Source of the DNA: Lepidostoma basale
Taxonomy: Eukaryota > Arthropoda > Insecta > Trichoptera > Lepidostomatidae
Reading direction: 5' to 3'
NCBI GenBank assembly: GCA_022606425.2
Contig: JAHDVF020001224.1
Location: 25,819-89,818, forward strand
Length of the DNA stretch: 64,000 bases
A program made the translations under genes and the position numbers. Shown piece after piece: positions 13,201 to 24,400 of this stretch. How positions within the stretch are numbered: the first letter of the stretch is position 1; each line of letters begins with the position of its first letter. The notes beneath the pieces are model-generated. The model was not told the DNA's origin. It ran no database searches and saw only the letters and a program-made list of their open reading frames with translations.

Positions 13201-16200
13201 GACAAAATGACAATTTACATACTTAATAATTACATACAAATATATGGTACAACAATCGTAAACCATTCAGAAAATATCTTAACACAGACTTAGAAACTTG
13301 AACATCCTACAAAATTACAAAAGCATTCAGCATATACAGCATGATACAAAGTGCAGACTCAGAAACTCAAACATATTACAAAGTTTACAAAATTACAGAA
13401 GCATTCAAGATACACCAAAATACAGACTCAGAAGTAAAACATTTTACAAAATTACAAAAACCTTCAGGAAATATCGAAACACAGACATAGAAACTAAAAC
13501 ATATTACAAAGTTTACAAAATTACAAGAGCATTCAGGGAATATCAGAACACAGACATAGAACTAAGACATATTACAAAGTTTACAAAATTATAAAAACAA
13601 ACACTAAACAATATAAATACTGGCATTCAGTGCTTAAAGATTGATTATGTCTGGCATATTACAGCCTCGTTGGGACAATTTGGTCTGAACGTTTCAAAAA
13701 GTGTAACCCCTACAAAAATTATCATTGCAAGTAAATAATTTTGGAGGGCGTTAAAGTCTCTATTGATTTGAATTGGTTTCGTCAGAAAATTTTTCAGCTT
13801 TGTAGAGCGTTGTCTCTGCCCGCCAATTTGTCAGTACGGATTTAGGATTCAAAGCGGATACACATCCATCTATGCTTTGAATTATAATATGACCAGTAAA
13901 CGTTTGCGTATTCTATTATAGATTACACAAACACAGATTAATCTTTTAGCTAACAATTTCCATTGTGTGCAAAGTGAAAAGGAGAAATAGATTTTATCTA
14001 ACTAATTTCTATACAACTATTTCTTAATTACTATTTTTTTTAAATAATCGTCAACAAAAGAAAAAAAAAACAATCAATGGAATAAAATTTTAGGAGGTAA
14101 AAAGCTTCAATTCTACCCTGCAAGATTTTAATGCATTATTATTATTTTTTTCTATCTATTGATATGGAGGCCTTTTGAAATTCTAATAAGAAAATTATAT
14201 TATACCAGCATACATGTAAATTAATCATTCTGTGAACTTTTCAAAAATTGTTTTATTCTGTATATGAATTTTCAGAATCAGAACAACTACCACCAGTACG
14301 AGATGAACAATGAACGCCCTCTATCACCCGCCGGAGTATTCAATCATGATAAGATTCTTAAAATGTTGTCCACCACCAACTATGAAAGGAACAACAACTT
14401 GAATGCCCCTCCCAATCTGCCCCAACTTCCATTCAGCCTCCCTGATTTAAGACAAGACATCTACAAGAAGAGCATTCAAGATAATCTACTTCAGAATGCA
14501 TTCAAATATCCCGCCAATAATGGTGAGTTGTAACAGGACATACATTTATGTACTCGTATAAATTTTACTATTAATATTATTATTTTTCAAAATGAAATCG
14601 GTGTCACGCAACAGAGACCTACAGATTGATGTCACATCTACCTATCTTGTGCTATGATATGGAAACATGGACCTTAAATGCTATGACCAAAAAGCTGGAT
14701 GTCTTTGAAATGTGGATTTATCGTAGAATATTAAAAATATAATGGACCGAAAGAGTCACGAATAAGGAAGTACTGCTGTAAATAAAGAAAGAAAAATGAG
14801 TTATCATGACCATAAAGCGCGGAAAACTAGATTATTTTGGGCACGTTATGAGAAACGATAAATAAGACATTAGAAAATCTTTTAGAAGACGGTTCAGTTG
14901 CAGCACAACATTCCTGTTTATTATTATTATTATTTTGTTGAATCGCTCTTTACATCATGACAGCATGAGCCAAATCAATGTAAAGGGTGTTATAGCTATC
15001 ATAGTGATTCTCGTGACATGTGATAGTTAGCTGATCTATCACCATTTTATTGTCACCAAAGACGGTGTGACAATAACCCTGCCCTTGCCGGGAATCGAAC
15101 CTGGAACCTTCTGGGTGGCAGTAAATGCACTTACCACTCGGCCACGAAGGTCGTCAAAGAAGGTCATTATAGCTCCTGTAACAAAAATAAACATAGCCAT
15201 AATGTTGTCATGAGATGATGTGAACATGAAGAAGAAGAAGAACGTAACATTTAAAGTCATGACTGTTTAGAGCTGCATTTTTTTACAGGAGTTTTCCAAT
15301 TTTTGAGATCTTCTTTAATATTGATTGAATAAATCTTGATTTCAATGTTTTTTGGCAATCTTCTGTTTTTTAAATATTCTAATCAACAAATTGAGAGACA
15401 TTCAATGCTTGTTTCAGTTCCAGAACAGTATGAACGTGAAACTGCATCTCCAATTTCTGAAGAAGACTATGAAGAGTTAATGGAGAAAATGAAGGTGGCT
15501 GACCTAATGTATACGGAGAATTCTCTTGAAGAAGTCATTTATCAACTGGCAAAGGTTTGTAGACAAGATTCTGATTAAATATAAGTATGATTAATCCTGA
15601 ATCTGCATGATTTATATATAACTATTGTTAATAATTTTCTTCATAAATAGAGGCCTTAATGAAATCAAAATTCGTAAAAAATATAAGAACTATGTCATAC
15701 ACAATATATGTATTAATGATGAAACCACATATGGGGAACAATCAAAGGAGTCAACAGAATTCAGTGAAAATTGATTGTAATAATTAATCTTTGTAATAAT
15801 CTCATTTTAATATAATTTATGTAATTTTCTTTAATGTAATTTGTATTTTAGAAACTCAAAGATGTAGGTAACTTCATTATCTACTTTAAGCATAACATAT
15901 TTATTGTTTATTGAAGAATGATCTAAAATTTCATATGAAATAATTAACATGAATGAAAATGTCTGTTTTCAAGAAGTTTTATTATATTTTATGGGAATGA
16001 CATGTTCCGCCATGCTAAGGCATTGTGAAATGTCTTAGATAATGAGATTAACTAACTAACTAACTAACTAACCATCACGCCGTCTCCCCGGAGGGGTAGG
16101 CAGAAAGAATGGAACGCCACACTGTTCTGTCTTGACATACTTCTCTCGCTTCCTCTACATTCATACATCTTGTCATGCACGCACGTCGATTTCTCCGACT

Positions 16201-19200
16201 CCTCACGTGTCCGACATTCAATATTTGATTGATTTGATCGTGCCACGTTTTCCTCGGCCTTCCTCTATTTCTAGCTCCGTTCACGCCGTTTACATATACC
16301 TTCTTTACCATTCTGTCTTCACTCATTCTTTCCATGTGTCCAAACCATCTTAATGACCCTTTCCTTATTTTGTTCATAACACTTTCATTCGCACCACATT
16401 CACTTCTTATACTTGCATTTGTCACTCTATCAAATACAGATTTGCCACACATTCGTCTGAGAGATCTCATTTCTACTGCATTTATTCTACTTTCATCCTT
16501 CTTTTGCCAGTTCCATGCTTCACTTCCATACATAAGGGTCGGCACAAGAACACCATTGTGCACTGCCATCTTGGCTTTTTTGGATAGGCTTTTGTTTGCG
16601 ATGACAACTTTAAGTGCACCATTAATTCTGTTGCCTGCCCCAACCCTTCTTTCAATTTCTTTCTCCACCCTCCCATCCTTTGTAAACATACTTCCTAAAT
16701 AAACAAATTCATCCACTTGTTCCAGATTTTCACCGTTTACACTAATGTTGCAGACTGTCATGCTTCCTTCTTTTTCGAAAATCATTACCTTAGACTTATT
16801 CACATTCATCATCAAATTGTATCGCTTGCATACCTCATACATACTAGACACCAGGGCTTGCAGTTCGTGCTCGTTGTCTGCAAGTAGCACAGCGTCGTCC
16901 GCATACAACAAACAGCTTACTGCCACACCTTCCATTTTTGCACCTGCTTCCAACCCTTTCAGCTCTTTCATACACTTGTCCATATATAGATTAAACAACC
17001 ATGGAGACATTACACACCCCTGTTTGACACCTTTATTGATATCAAACCAGGCTGTAAGATCCCCATTTACTCTGACACTAGCAGTGCTTTCTGTGTACAG
17101 CGATGTAATTGCCGTGATCAGTTTTGTGTTTATTCCATATTCCGACAATATTTCCCACAGTTTACCTCTATCTACGCGATCATATGCTTTTTGCAAATCG
17201 ACAAACGCACAGAAGAGTTTACGGTTTTTGGCCATAAACTTCTCTGTCACTGTACGAAGTGCAAAAATTTGATCCATGCATCCTCTGCCATTCATAAAAG
17301 CGCCTTGCACATCCCAAACTCTATCACTCGTCGTCTTTCTTACTCTTTCTATTAAAATTCTGCCATAGATTTTACCAACAACACTCAAAATACTAATAGC
17401 TCTGTAGTTTCCACATTCCATATGGGATCCTTTTCCTTTGTACAGAGGCAAAATAACTGCTCTCCTCCAGTCGAGTGGGGTATATCCCTCCTCCAAGCAT
17501 TGGTTGAACAGTTTACATATCCATGCGGAAACTACTTCGCCACCGTTTTTGATAAATTCTATAGCGATGCAGTCATACCCTACAGCTTTTCCACTTTTCA
17601 TTGCTTTCACAGATCTTTCAATCTCATTCATACTTATTTTTTCTGTATTGTCATTTATACCAATCGCGTTTACACCAGTTCTAATGCTTTCATCAACACT
17701 TGTATCACCAGTAATGAGATTAAACATTTGATAATGCTAAACTAAATAACTCAGTTGAGAAATAATATACATATTAAGATTCCTATAGCATTGGAAAGCC
17801 CATTCGATGAGAATTTCATTGGTGTAAATAATGTTTTATCTAGTTTTAATTTTAGTATTGAGTTACTTCATTTTGCAACAATATGTTAAACAACAAAAAA
17901 AAAACAAAGACAATATCTCTTTTAGGTAATGTTCACTCAGTCCCTTTCTCGTGGATCCTCCGAAGCTCAACTGGCTTTGCAGAAATTCACTACATTCTTG
18001 GAGGGAGAAGCCGAACAGGGCAGAATTTCAAGGGCCATGGAGAAAAAAGTTTTGGGTATGTTAGAACAATATTCATACTTTATTTTTTAAAAAACATTTT
18101 GTTAAATATAGGTGTTTTTCTCTAGCACATGTGAAACTAAATGAAAAAACATGTATAATGACCTATTAACATCAGCTGATGGGCCAATAAGAATACATGA
18201 AATTTTTAAAGTAGAATGAAATTAATGGTCAATAAAACATATTCAGGGTGGTTTGCAGAGTGCAGTAAATAAAGTTACATATAGAAAATGTCAGTACCGA
18301 TTGTATATGAAGTACAAACACAATTTTAACATGATTTGATGAGGTTGTAGACGTGTGTGTGAGCACGTATCCGGGACAAAAGAACGGAGACCTGCATGCG
18401 TGGGGACGTCCGAGGACAAAGTGGGGCTCATTACAGTGGGACTTTTGCCTATATTGTGCTGATGACAGTATATATTTATGAATGTGTAGGCGCAACTTGT
18501 CAATCTGAGGCGCAGGATTGATATTCCCACAAATATTTTAAGCTATATAACACATTTCTTTCAGATGTCTTGATAGAATCATTGACCGATACTCTAACTG
18601 AACATCCTGAATTGGTGTCTGCTGCAAGAACTGGACTTGGTGGAGGAGCCAATATTCCTCCTGGCAACAAGTAAATATTTTTTCTTCTATAATTGAAACA
18701 ATTCTTAAAAAAATACTTGAAATAAAAAAAAAAATAGAAAAGATAATTTTGATTTTTTATTATTATAGAGCACTTCAACAACTCCTGGGACAAGGACAAA
18801 TGGACAATGGAATGGCAAAAGCTAGAATGATGGGAACACTTAACGCTGAACCTTCACAAAACAAGCATTCTCCGAGCCTTGTAAGTAGTTATAACATTTA
18901 AAAAAAATCATTAAAACCACAAATAGTGAAATAAAATTGCACCACGGAGGTGTGACAGGACAAAAATTAAGAGAAGACACATTAGTGCTTAAGAAGAGAC
19001 AAAATATTTGGACTTGGACTAGGATCTTCTTACTAATGGCTATTCCTCTTAAGTGTTTGATAACAAGTTAATAGTGTTATAAATTTGCCATATTTTCAAA
19101 TATCAAATGATTAAGGTCCCAATGCCGACTATTATAACTAAACAAAATGAATGTCTTTGGCTTAACAGCAATTACGTCACAATAATCAAACTAAAATGAC

Positions 19201-19774
19201 AATATAATAAATTCACTATTCAACTCTCTGTGTACAAAGGATTTTTTCAACACATTTTAGTTCACTATTTAGATTATTATGATATACTCACTTTTTTACT
19301 ATAGCCATTGTCGTCCACTACTAAACATAACCTTCCCTATACTTCTCCTCATATTCCTGTCTTGTGTATCATCGGACCATCGTGTGGGGGGTCTCCCTCT
19401 GTATCTTCTGTCTTAGCGGGGTCTCCACTCCACCACCCTTCTGGTCTATCTATCGTATTTCTTCAATGTAATCTTATCCTTGAGAGTTATACTACCATGC
19501 CAACTTTTGAATTTTTTCTATTTATTCAATTAATTGTAATAAATTGAAGTAATATTAATATTAATATTGTTTAATATGGTTATATTTGCAATGCTGGAAA
19601 GTTTATTGTTCAAGATAATAAGTTTTTGAGTGTGAGATGTGATTAATACAACTTATTTTGATTTCACAGTTCAGCCAGGCCGCTTGGGCAAAGACAAGGG
19701 AGCACACCGTTGGAGAGAACCAGTCCAAAATACTTCCCATGCAGCCCGTGAAGCGTTTTAAGATGTCCGCTTAA
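7268..19774 (+). CDS. unrecognised multi-exon gene, at least 11 exons, 507+ aa
   Basis: Exons: 7268-7357, 9826-9998, 10938-11081, 11981-12106, 12918-13073, 14276-14522, 15418-15554, 17926-18055, 18565-18670, 18769-18880, 19670-19774 (stop TAA). Every junction has AG/GT borders and all phases agree (1,0,0,0,0,1,0,1,2,0), so one long reading frame results. The 5' end is not found; the first exon is entered out of phase, so coding starts further upstream. The protein is hydrophilic with no signal peptide or membrane segment. In order: an S/T/N/E-rich N-terminal part; MDHYSSYTGVQYSPLDMAEY followed by WTGDEKGVTLAIEEFLQDGL; a helical, probably coiled-coil Q/E-rich stretch (exon 5); a P/N-rich linker; an acidic segment (ISEEDYEELMEK); an amphipathic helical region (exons 8-9); and a basic C terminus MQPVKRFKMSA. 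AATAAA lies at 19835-19840. I do not recognise the family and give no function. Confidence applies to the gene structure. Confidence 0.8.
7845..8195 (-). mobile_element. RTE-like LINE 3' remnant
   Basis: On the minus strand, LYGMESWTLK, FEMWIHRRILRIPWNDI and a YLGHVLRGEN segment can be read with frame breaks. These are typical of the C-terminal region of RTE-type ORF2. It lies in the first visible intron of the plus-strand gene. A related remnant is at 14600. Confidence 0.65.
8200..9266. other. AT-rich intron sequence, nothing identified
   Basis: Intron of the plus-strand gene. Only low-complexity AT-rich sequence is seen, with no supported gene. Confidence 0.4.
9267..9375 (+). mobile_element. 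LINE 3' terminus with GAT tail
   Basis: MQAMDQGEWRKILEKVKVLS followed by WL and a stop is the end of a non-LTR ORF2. It is followed by ATAATGATGATGATAAAT, a GAT/ATG microsatellite tail. Short 5'-truncated copy within an intron. Confidence 0.55.
10115..10345 (-). repeat. interspersed repeat H, second copy
   Basis: Reverse-orientation copy of the 1.9-2.1 kb repeat. ATGACCTGTCATTGGTTGGG occurs at both 10128 and 10315 as direct repeats about 187 bases apart. Confidence 0.5.
11236..11406 (-). mobile_element. SINE1 (tRNA-derived), truncated copy
   Basis: On the minus strand: ACGACCTTCATGGCAGAGTG (box A region), then CCTGGGTTTGATTCCCGG (box B) and the TGAATTCTACACCA-like body. The 3' tail is missing. 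It lies in the intron between exons 3 and 4 of the plus-strand gene. Confidence 0.75.
11455..11665. repeat. family E palindromic element, near-intact
   Basis: Two inverted arms of about 100 bp meet near 11570. The outward arm sequence reads GGGGCGAAACATGTCATTCC, then CATAAAATGTAATAAAACTT, then CTAGAAAACTGACGTTTTC. The centre forms a GCCCCTCT/AGAGGGGC hairpin. Family E copies also occur at 5.8-6.5, 15.9-17.7, 27.9, 37.25, 50.46, 56.87 and 57.5 kb. In less rearranged copies the part before GAAAC reads TTGATAAT plus a hairpin, a decayed form of the hammerhead-like core. Confidence 0.8.
13262..13600. repeat. minisatellite, unit about 65-70 bp, 4-5 copies
   Basis: Each unit contains CATTCAG, an A/C-rich spacer, ACACAGAC(T/A)TAGAAACT, then ACATATTACAAAGTTTAC and AAAATTACAAAAG. 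Copies differ by substitutions and by loss of the GTTTACAAAATTAC block. It is intronic, between exons 5 and 6 of the plus-strand gene. Confidence 0.75.
14600..14916 (+). mobile_element. RTE-like LINE 3' remnant
   Basis: Broken frames give METWTLNAMTKKLDVFEMW, IYRRILKI and LDYFGHVMRNDK, the same family as the remnant at 7845-8195. It abuts a SINE1 at 14917. Confidence 0.65.
14917..15156 (-). mobile_element. SINE1 (tRNA-derived), full-length copy
   Basis: Read on minus: GACGACCTTCGTGGCCGAGT (box A), GGTTCGATTCCCGG (box B), a body with a GTGACAATAAAATGG-like core, then CGATTTGGCTCATGCTGTCA-like sequence and an AAT tail (an ATT run at the plus-strand left end). Confidence 0.85.
16052..17711 (-). 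mobile_element. GTTA-tail LINE, largest copy, 12-bp target duplication
   Basis: A 5'-truncated RTE-like LINE inserted antisense in the intron between exons 7 and 8 of the plus-strand gene. It is flanked by identical TAATGAGATTAA. The minus-strand 3' end is GGCGTGATGGTTAGTTAGTT, continuing as GTTA repeats. The intact frame and perfect duplication point to recent insertion. This copy is the best reference for the dozen shorter copies in the window. Confidence 0.95.
16075..17727 (-). CDS. reverse transcriptase of GTTA-tail LINE (ORF2, N-terminally truncated)
   Basis: About 545 codons are open without interruption. The first residues (MFNLIT) come from the target DNA, so this is a 5'-truncated ORF2, not a natural start. 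The RT fingers (MKSGKAVGYDCIAIEFIKNG, then GNYRAISILSV), motif A (FVDLQKAYDRVDR), GVKQGCVMSPWLFN and the catalytic YADD (YADDAVLLAD) are all present. They are followed by the thumb-like region (YLGSMFTKDGRVEKEI), MYGSEAWNWQKK, RRMCGK, RWFGHMERM, RGRPRKTWHDQINQ and SAYPSGETA. The N-terminal endonuclease domain is absent. With both catalytic Asp residues intact it may retain polymerase activity if expressed, but it lacks a promoter and endonuclease. Clade placement in RTE is from general resemblance. Confidence 0.92.
   Translation of the reverse strand: MFNLITGDTSVDESIRTGVNAIGINDNTEKISMNEIERSVKAMKSGKAVGYDCIAIEFIKNGGEVVSAWICKLFNQCLEEGYTPLDWRRAVILPLYKGKGSHMECGNYRAISILSVVGKIYGRILIERVRKTTSDRVWDVQGAFMNGRGCMDQIFALRTVTEKFMAKNRKLFCAFVDLQKAYDRVDRGKLWEILSEYGINTKLITAITSLYTESTASVRVNGDLTAWFDINKGVKQGCVMSPWLFNLYMDKCMKELKGLEAGAKMEGVAVSCLLYADDAVLLADNEHELQALVSSMYEVCKRYNLMMNVNKSKVMIFEKEGSMTVCNISVNGENLEQVDEFVYLGSMFTKDGRVEKEIERRVGAGNRINGALKVVIANKSLSKKAKMAVHNGVLVPTLMYGSEAWNWQKKDESRINAVEMRSLRRMCGKSVFDRVTNASIRSECGANESVMNKIRKGSLRWFGHMERMSEDRMVKKVYVNGVNGARNRGRPRKTWHDQINQILNVGHVRSRRNRRACMTRCMNVEEAREVCQDRTVWRSILSAYPSGETA
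18881..19669. other. last intron of the plus-strand gene, with LINE fragments
   Basis: Contains a short 3' scrap near 18936-18970 (CACGGAGGTGTGACAGGAC) matching the end of the LINE seen at 48.83-49.25 kb, and an RTE remnant at 19305-19450 described separately. Confidence 0.5.
19305..19450 (-). mobile_element. RTE-like LINE 3' fragment
   Basis: Matches the fragment at 39.9-40.35 kb (ACCATCGTGTGGGG, GTCTCCCTCTG, GGGGTCTCCACTCCACCACC). In the other copy the minus strand encodes RVVEWRPRKDKRSRGRPP, an RTE C terminus. Confidence 0.6.
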
Positions 19775-20949
19775 TTCATTTAAGAAATTCAAGCTTTCTA
19801 GTCAGTAGAATAGCATTTATTTGTCGTTACAAAAAATAAAATATCTCCTTAATAGTATTGTATTAAATTGCATGATCTGTCTTGTCTGGAATTCTCTAGG
19901 TTTGTGGACCAAGTAGAGAATCTATATCAACAGTGTGTAGAAATATTACGTCCCATGTTCATGGGCTACTTTTGTGGTATCATAAACACCTTTAATATTT
20001 CCAAATCAGTTAAGAATACCCAGCCCCATCATATTTTTATTGTCATTGGCCCTATAAATGGACCCAACCAAGGTGGTCTGATGAATGTGATTTGATAGAT
20101 TTTGTATGGAAGAAGTGAGGAGTTGAGCTGGATAAAACAGGTTTGAGGTAAAAAGTGAAAGCATATTTTTGAGAAAAACGTTAAGCCAATGAACAAGTAT
20201 AATTAATCCACACATAATTATAATATTTGTTTAAATTAAAAATCATTTAATAGATAAACGAATCAGATATTTATAATATAATGTACTTTTGCAACACCTA
20301 TAAAACTGTACATTACACTTGTAGCAAAAACCTTTCTTCATAAGGTATTCAAAATTATTCATGAATGTTTTATTTCTTCGAAATTTCCAAATGTATTTAC
20401 TTTTAGAATACTTGTGGCAAATTGAATATCAATCGTTCTGCTGGAAAGCTGGCTGGGAGTTTGACTCAGCAGGGCGGTTGATGTTAGCGGCTCTGTATTT
20501 CTAGATATGAATAAGTCTTTGTATATGTATATGGATATGCTATGTTTGGGTCGTGACTTATGTACAAGTAAAATATGTAGAGAGGAGTCGAGTACATATT
20601 TTTGAAATGTTTAAAAATAAAAGATATAAGAAAAATATTTTTAGTAAAAAAGAAAATATTTTTCGATTCTATTTGTTTATGGAACTACTTAATAACAATA
20701 CAATTTGAAAGAAGAATGCATTTCTTAATTCAATTACCGAGAGAGAAAAAAACAGGTTTTAAAAACCATTTATGTGTACCATATTAATCAGAGAATACAT
20801 ATTTGATTATTATAAATTTTCAAATAAGAGAAATTATTTTGTGAAACTGGAATTTCTTAAAATAAATTGAAAAAAAGAAGTAATTCAGAGCTAATTTTTT
20901 ATTTAACAATTAAAAATTATTGAATTATCAATTGATATCTATGAATATA

Positions 20950-21200
20950 TTCATTGCATACTTACTTCTTTCTGTCATACTTTTTATCAAATACGAATTG
21001 AATGTTTACATATTGTAAAAAGAGGTGGTCTGCTGGTTCCCGAGTTCGCTGCAAAAATAGCCCATGGCACGCAACAGGCGTTGATGTGCACACCCTCAGA
21101 GTAATTGCAAACATATCTGTTTTGAAAGGCAGCAACTTGTTAGTAGAACAATCCATTTTGAAGCTTCACTTTTCAATAAAAATGTCTGAATTTACGAAAG
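20950..21200 (+). pseudogene. possible transposase fragment
   Basis: A higher-GC patch in AT-rich DNA. One plus frame reads ECLHIVKRGGLLVPEF then AAKIAHGTQQALMCTPSE and stops; the next frame continues ISVLKGSNLLVEQSI. The KRGGLLVP-type segment loosely resembles P/THAP9-like transposases, which would make this a frameshifted remnant. A stray host exon is the alternative. Weak evidence. Confidence 0.25.
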
Positions 21201-21446
21201 GCTGACGATATGTAAATAAAAAGATTCGATGAATATAAATTACACGTAAGACAGATAACCTATGTATGTAGTGTTGAAATATCAAAAATTAATATTATAT
21301 TTATGTTATGAAATAAAATATTTGGATTAATTATAAACACATTTATTATGAAAATGTTTCTTATCCAGAATACAAAAGATTATTTGCAGAATTAAGAATG
21401 TACAACAGTAAAATACAAAGAGGCTTCTTGGAGAACAAAATGTCAC

Positions 21447-24400
21447 TTAAGTCAAACTACTGAGTGTAGGAAAAGGATTTTGTTTGCTTACGACGAGTTT
21501 TCTGTGTTGATAAGATATGTAACCCTTTATTTTACCATCATAAATGAGATTGGCCACAATGCACTGTGTTTCATCTAATCCTACGCCCTCCTGTCCCGTG
21601 AATTCCAGCGCAGCCTGCAGTGAGCTGATGGGCACCTGGTGAGTATTTTCCAGCATGTACACTTTGCGGAAGAGATTTCTATATGCCAGAATCTTGATTT
21701 TTTCAACTATGAGATAGATTCCAGCCCTGATGAAGAATGATTCGTGTTTATCCATAACTGCATCAATTTGCTTTAAATTGCCTTGCTTCACGGCTTCAAC
21801 TAGTTCCCAGAATTGCAATAAATCATATTTCCCTAGGACTTTCTTTGACGGCATATAGCCGAGTAGCATTTTTACAGGTACTAAGTATATCAGAATCAAT
21901 CGTTTGTTTTTTAAACTCCTTACGTGACAATATTCAAAAGCATATGTCAAATATTTGTCAGCTGATTTATAGTCAGAATCAAACATAGCTTTTCTGCCCA
22001 CAAAATATCGATAAGTAATCTTCTGGGAAAGAGAGAACTGTTCCTTATAAGCAGAAGACTCAATGGCCCGTATCAGTGGCTTACACAGGTGTAGTTTGTT
22101 TATACGAAAGTAAACTTTGAAGAGCTGATTGACCAGATTGAGCATGCCGAGTCTCTTGGTGTTGGTGTCGGAAGAGCGGTTGTCTGCAGCACACACCCTG
22201 AAGCAGCCCATGAGACACTCCGCTGCCTTCTCCAATATACTTCCAGGAGTTTGTGATGTACCTGGTAGAACAATAGGTTAGAGAGCATTAATAAGATTAT
22301 ACCATTTTAACTGTTAATTAGGCGGAAAGAAAACTGATTATTTTTAATAATAGAATTAGAGTTTTAATTTTGAAACACTCTTATAATATGTAGTTTTAGA
22401 AGATCAATAAAATCAAATCAGTTTATTATCTCAACAGACATTACAAACAATATAAATGTTTAAGGCATCTATTGAGTATTACTCTCTATAATCAAGAGAA
22501 TTTGTCTTCTAAACGTACTTTCACTAGTATGAAAAACGTCCATCTCCGAGGAGACAGCGTTCAGCAGACTAATTGCTCTTCCCACCAGTGTCACCATAGG
22601 CAGGTTCGTTCTGTACTCAATAGATGCTTATGTTGTCACGACAGCTGTTTCGCCATTGGCATCAGCAGGTGTTACAAACAACTAAAGATCCAACAAAATT
22701 ACTTAATTTATGTAGAGAACAAAACTCAATACTGTGATTAGTCATGGTTATGTTAAGAAATTACAGACAATAAATATTATAAGCAAATATAATAAAGATA
22801 GGGGTAACTAAACAATTATATGGAACAGGAATTTAATCTACTTTTTAAATTCCTGTTATGTATACAACAGGAATTAATTAATTAATTTCTAATCATGGTT
22901 TTTTCTTCTATATTTCCTTATGTCTATAGGAACATAGATAACATCCTGATAGATATCTCCGACAGCGACAGCATAGATTGTTTTACCTACCGGCCACCAG
23001 AACCAACCTGCCTCTGGTGACACCGGTGGGAAGAGCTCTGCTGAACGCGGTCTCCTTGGAGATCGACGTCTTTCATATTAGTGAAAGTACGTTCAGAAGG
23101 CAAATACTCTTAATTCTGGAGAGTATCTTGTCTTTCTAATGTCAAACCATCTCTCATGCGTTTCTGGTAGTATACTATACACAATATATTATTTTACCTG
23201 TTCTCAATAGATGCCTTAAAAATTAATTTTGTAATATCTATTATGTGGAAAGCAACGGGAAACTACCACATTAACGGCCCAAGTGGCATCCCAAGAACCA
23301 GCAAAAAACTGTTACACTTTGCTGCAAACCAATCCCTTGGATTGATACTAGTGAAGTGAAGATTGATGAAATAAACTGATTTGATTTGATAACATCAAGT
23401 AGAAAATATTTTCCTTCGGTCCAACTAAGGGTTAAGATAATATCCGCGTTTAAAGTGTAAAATCCGGTATCATTAATAATTGCAAATATTTGTCAAATAT
23501 GTGAATGTGCAAGATATAATATCTCAAATAGTTTGTTTTATGATTTTTAATTAATAATAAGATATGTCATTACCCAAACGATTCTCTGCTTGCTGGGCAA
23601 CTAGTCGAATGTCCAAACATACAGTGTACATTAGAGGCAGAGTCCAATTCTCTTCTTTCTGCGCTTGGAGAAGTTTTGTTACTGCCGTAATGCACATGCT
23701 TTGATGTTTGTAAGCTTCCATAAAATCTTGCTTGTGTAAGGACTGCAAAACATTAAAAACACTTATTTTAGCGTTATAAAGTACATTCTTACTCCGGATC
23801 ACAAACAACTCTGTTCAGACACAAAATCTAATATTTTATTTTTCCAAATAGGCATTACAAATATAATGGCATTTAAATCCCCGATTTGTAAGAATGTATC
23901 TACATAGTAACACGTAAACAAGTACGACGCTAATGAATACTTTTCAAATATGAACATTTTCGATCTCCAAAGTGATCATGTTCAGTAGTTTGGTTGCTCT
24001 CCCCACCGGCATCACCAAAGGCAGGTTAGTTCTGCATGTTGGGAGATAAAACAGTCTGTGCTGACGCTGTCGAAGATAAATATCCCGAACAAGAGATGGT
24101 TACCCTCCAATATGACAGAATTCTCAAAGAATCCCCTAATAAATCTGAAGAAATGTGTAAGTGAGAAGCCATCTCTCCTTATCTGTAGACCAGGGCTGTC
24201 CAAAAAACAGCCACATGCGGCCCGCGATGTGTTTTTTATCTACCGCAAATACGAAAATTTTCCTTTTACTATCAGATAAGTCACTTACACACACTTTGCG
24301 TCTGCCAATAACTAATGAAATTAATTATATTACAACAATGGCAACCATGTATTTTTTTTTTTTTTTTTAAAGTTAAAGTATTTGTTTCTGCGACCCTCCG

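Larger units (their letters stand above)
15910..17760. repeat. family E element split by the large LINE
   Basis: The left part (15910-16051) carries TTTTCAAGAAGTTTTATTAT, ATGGGAATGACATGTTC and TGCTAAGGCATTGTG. The right part resumes at 17712 with ACATTTGATAATGCTAA. TAATGAGATTAA at 16040-16051 and 17712-17723 is the target-site duplication. Confidence 0.75.

Noticed and set aside
13262..13600. CRISPR array or coding repeat
   Set aside because: Eukaryotic intron; units are adjacent and diverged, with no spacers. The 98-codon frame through it only reflects lack of stops in the repeat.
16052..16080. AACTAACTAACTAACTAACC as a telomere-type repeat
   Set aside because: Insect telomere repeat is TTAGG; this is GTTA without the second G and is the 3' tail of a LINE, present at many internal copies.
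16064..17745. Long open frames on the plus strand across the LINE
   Set aside because: They are antisense shadows of the reverse transcriptase frame and show no protein family resemblance.
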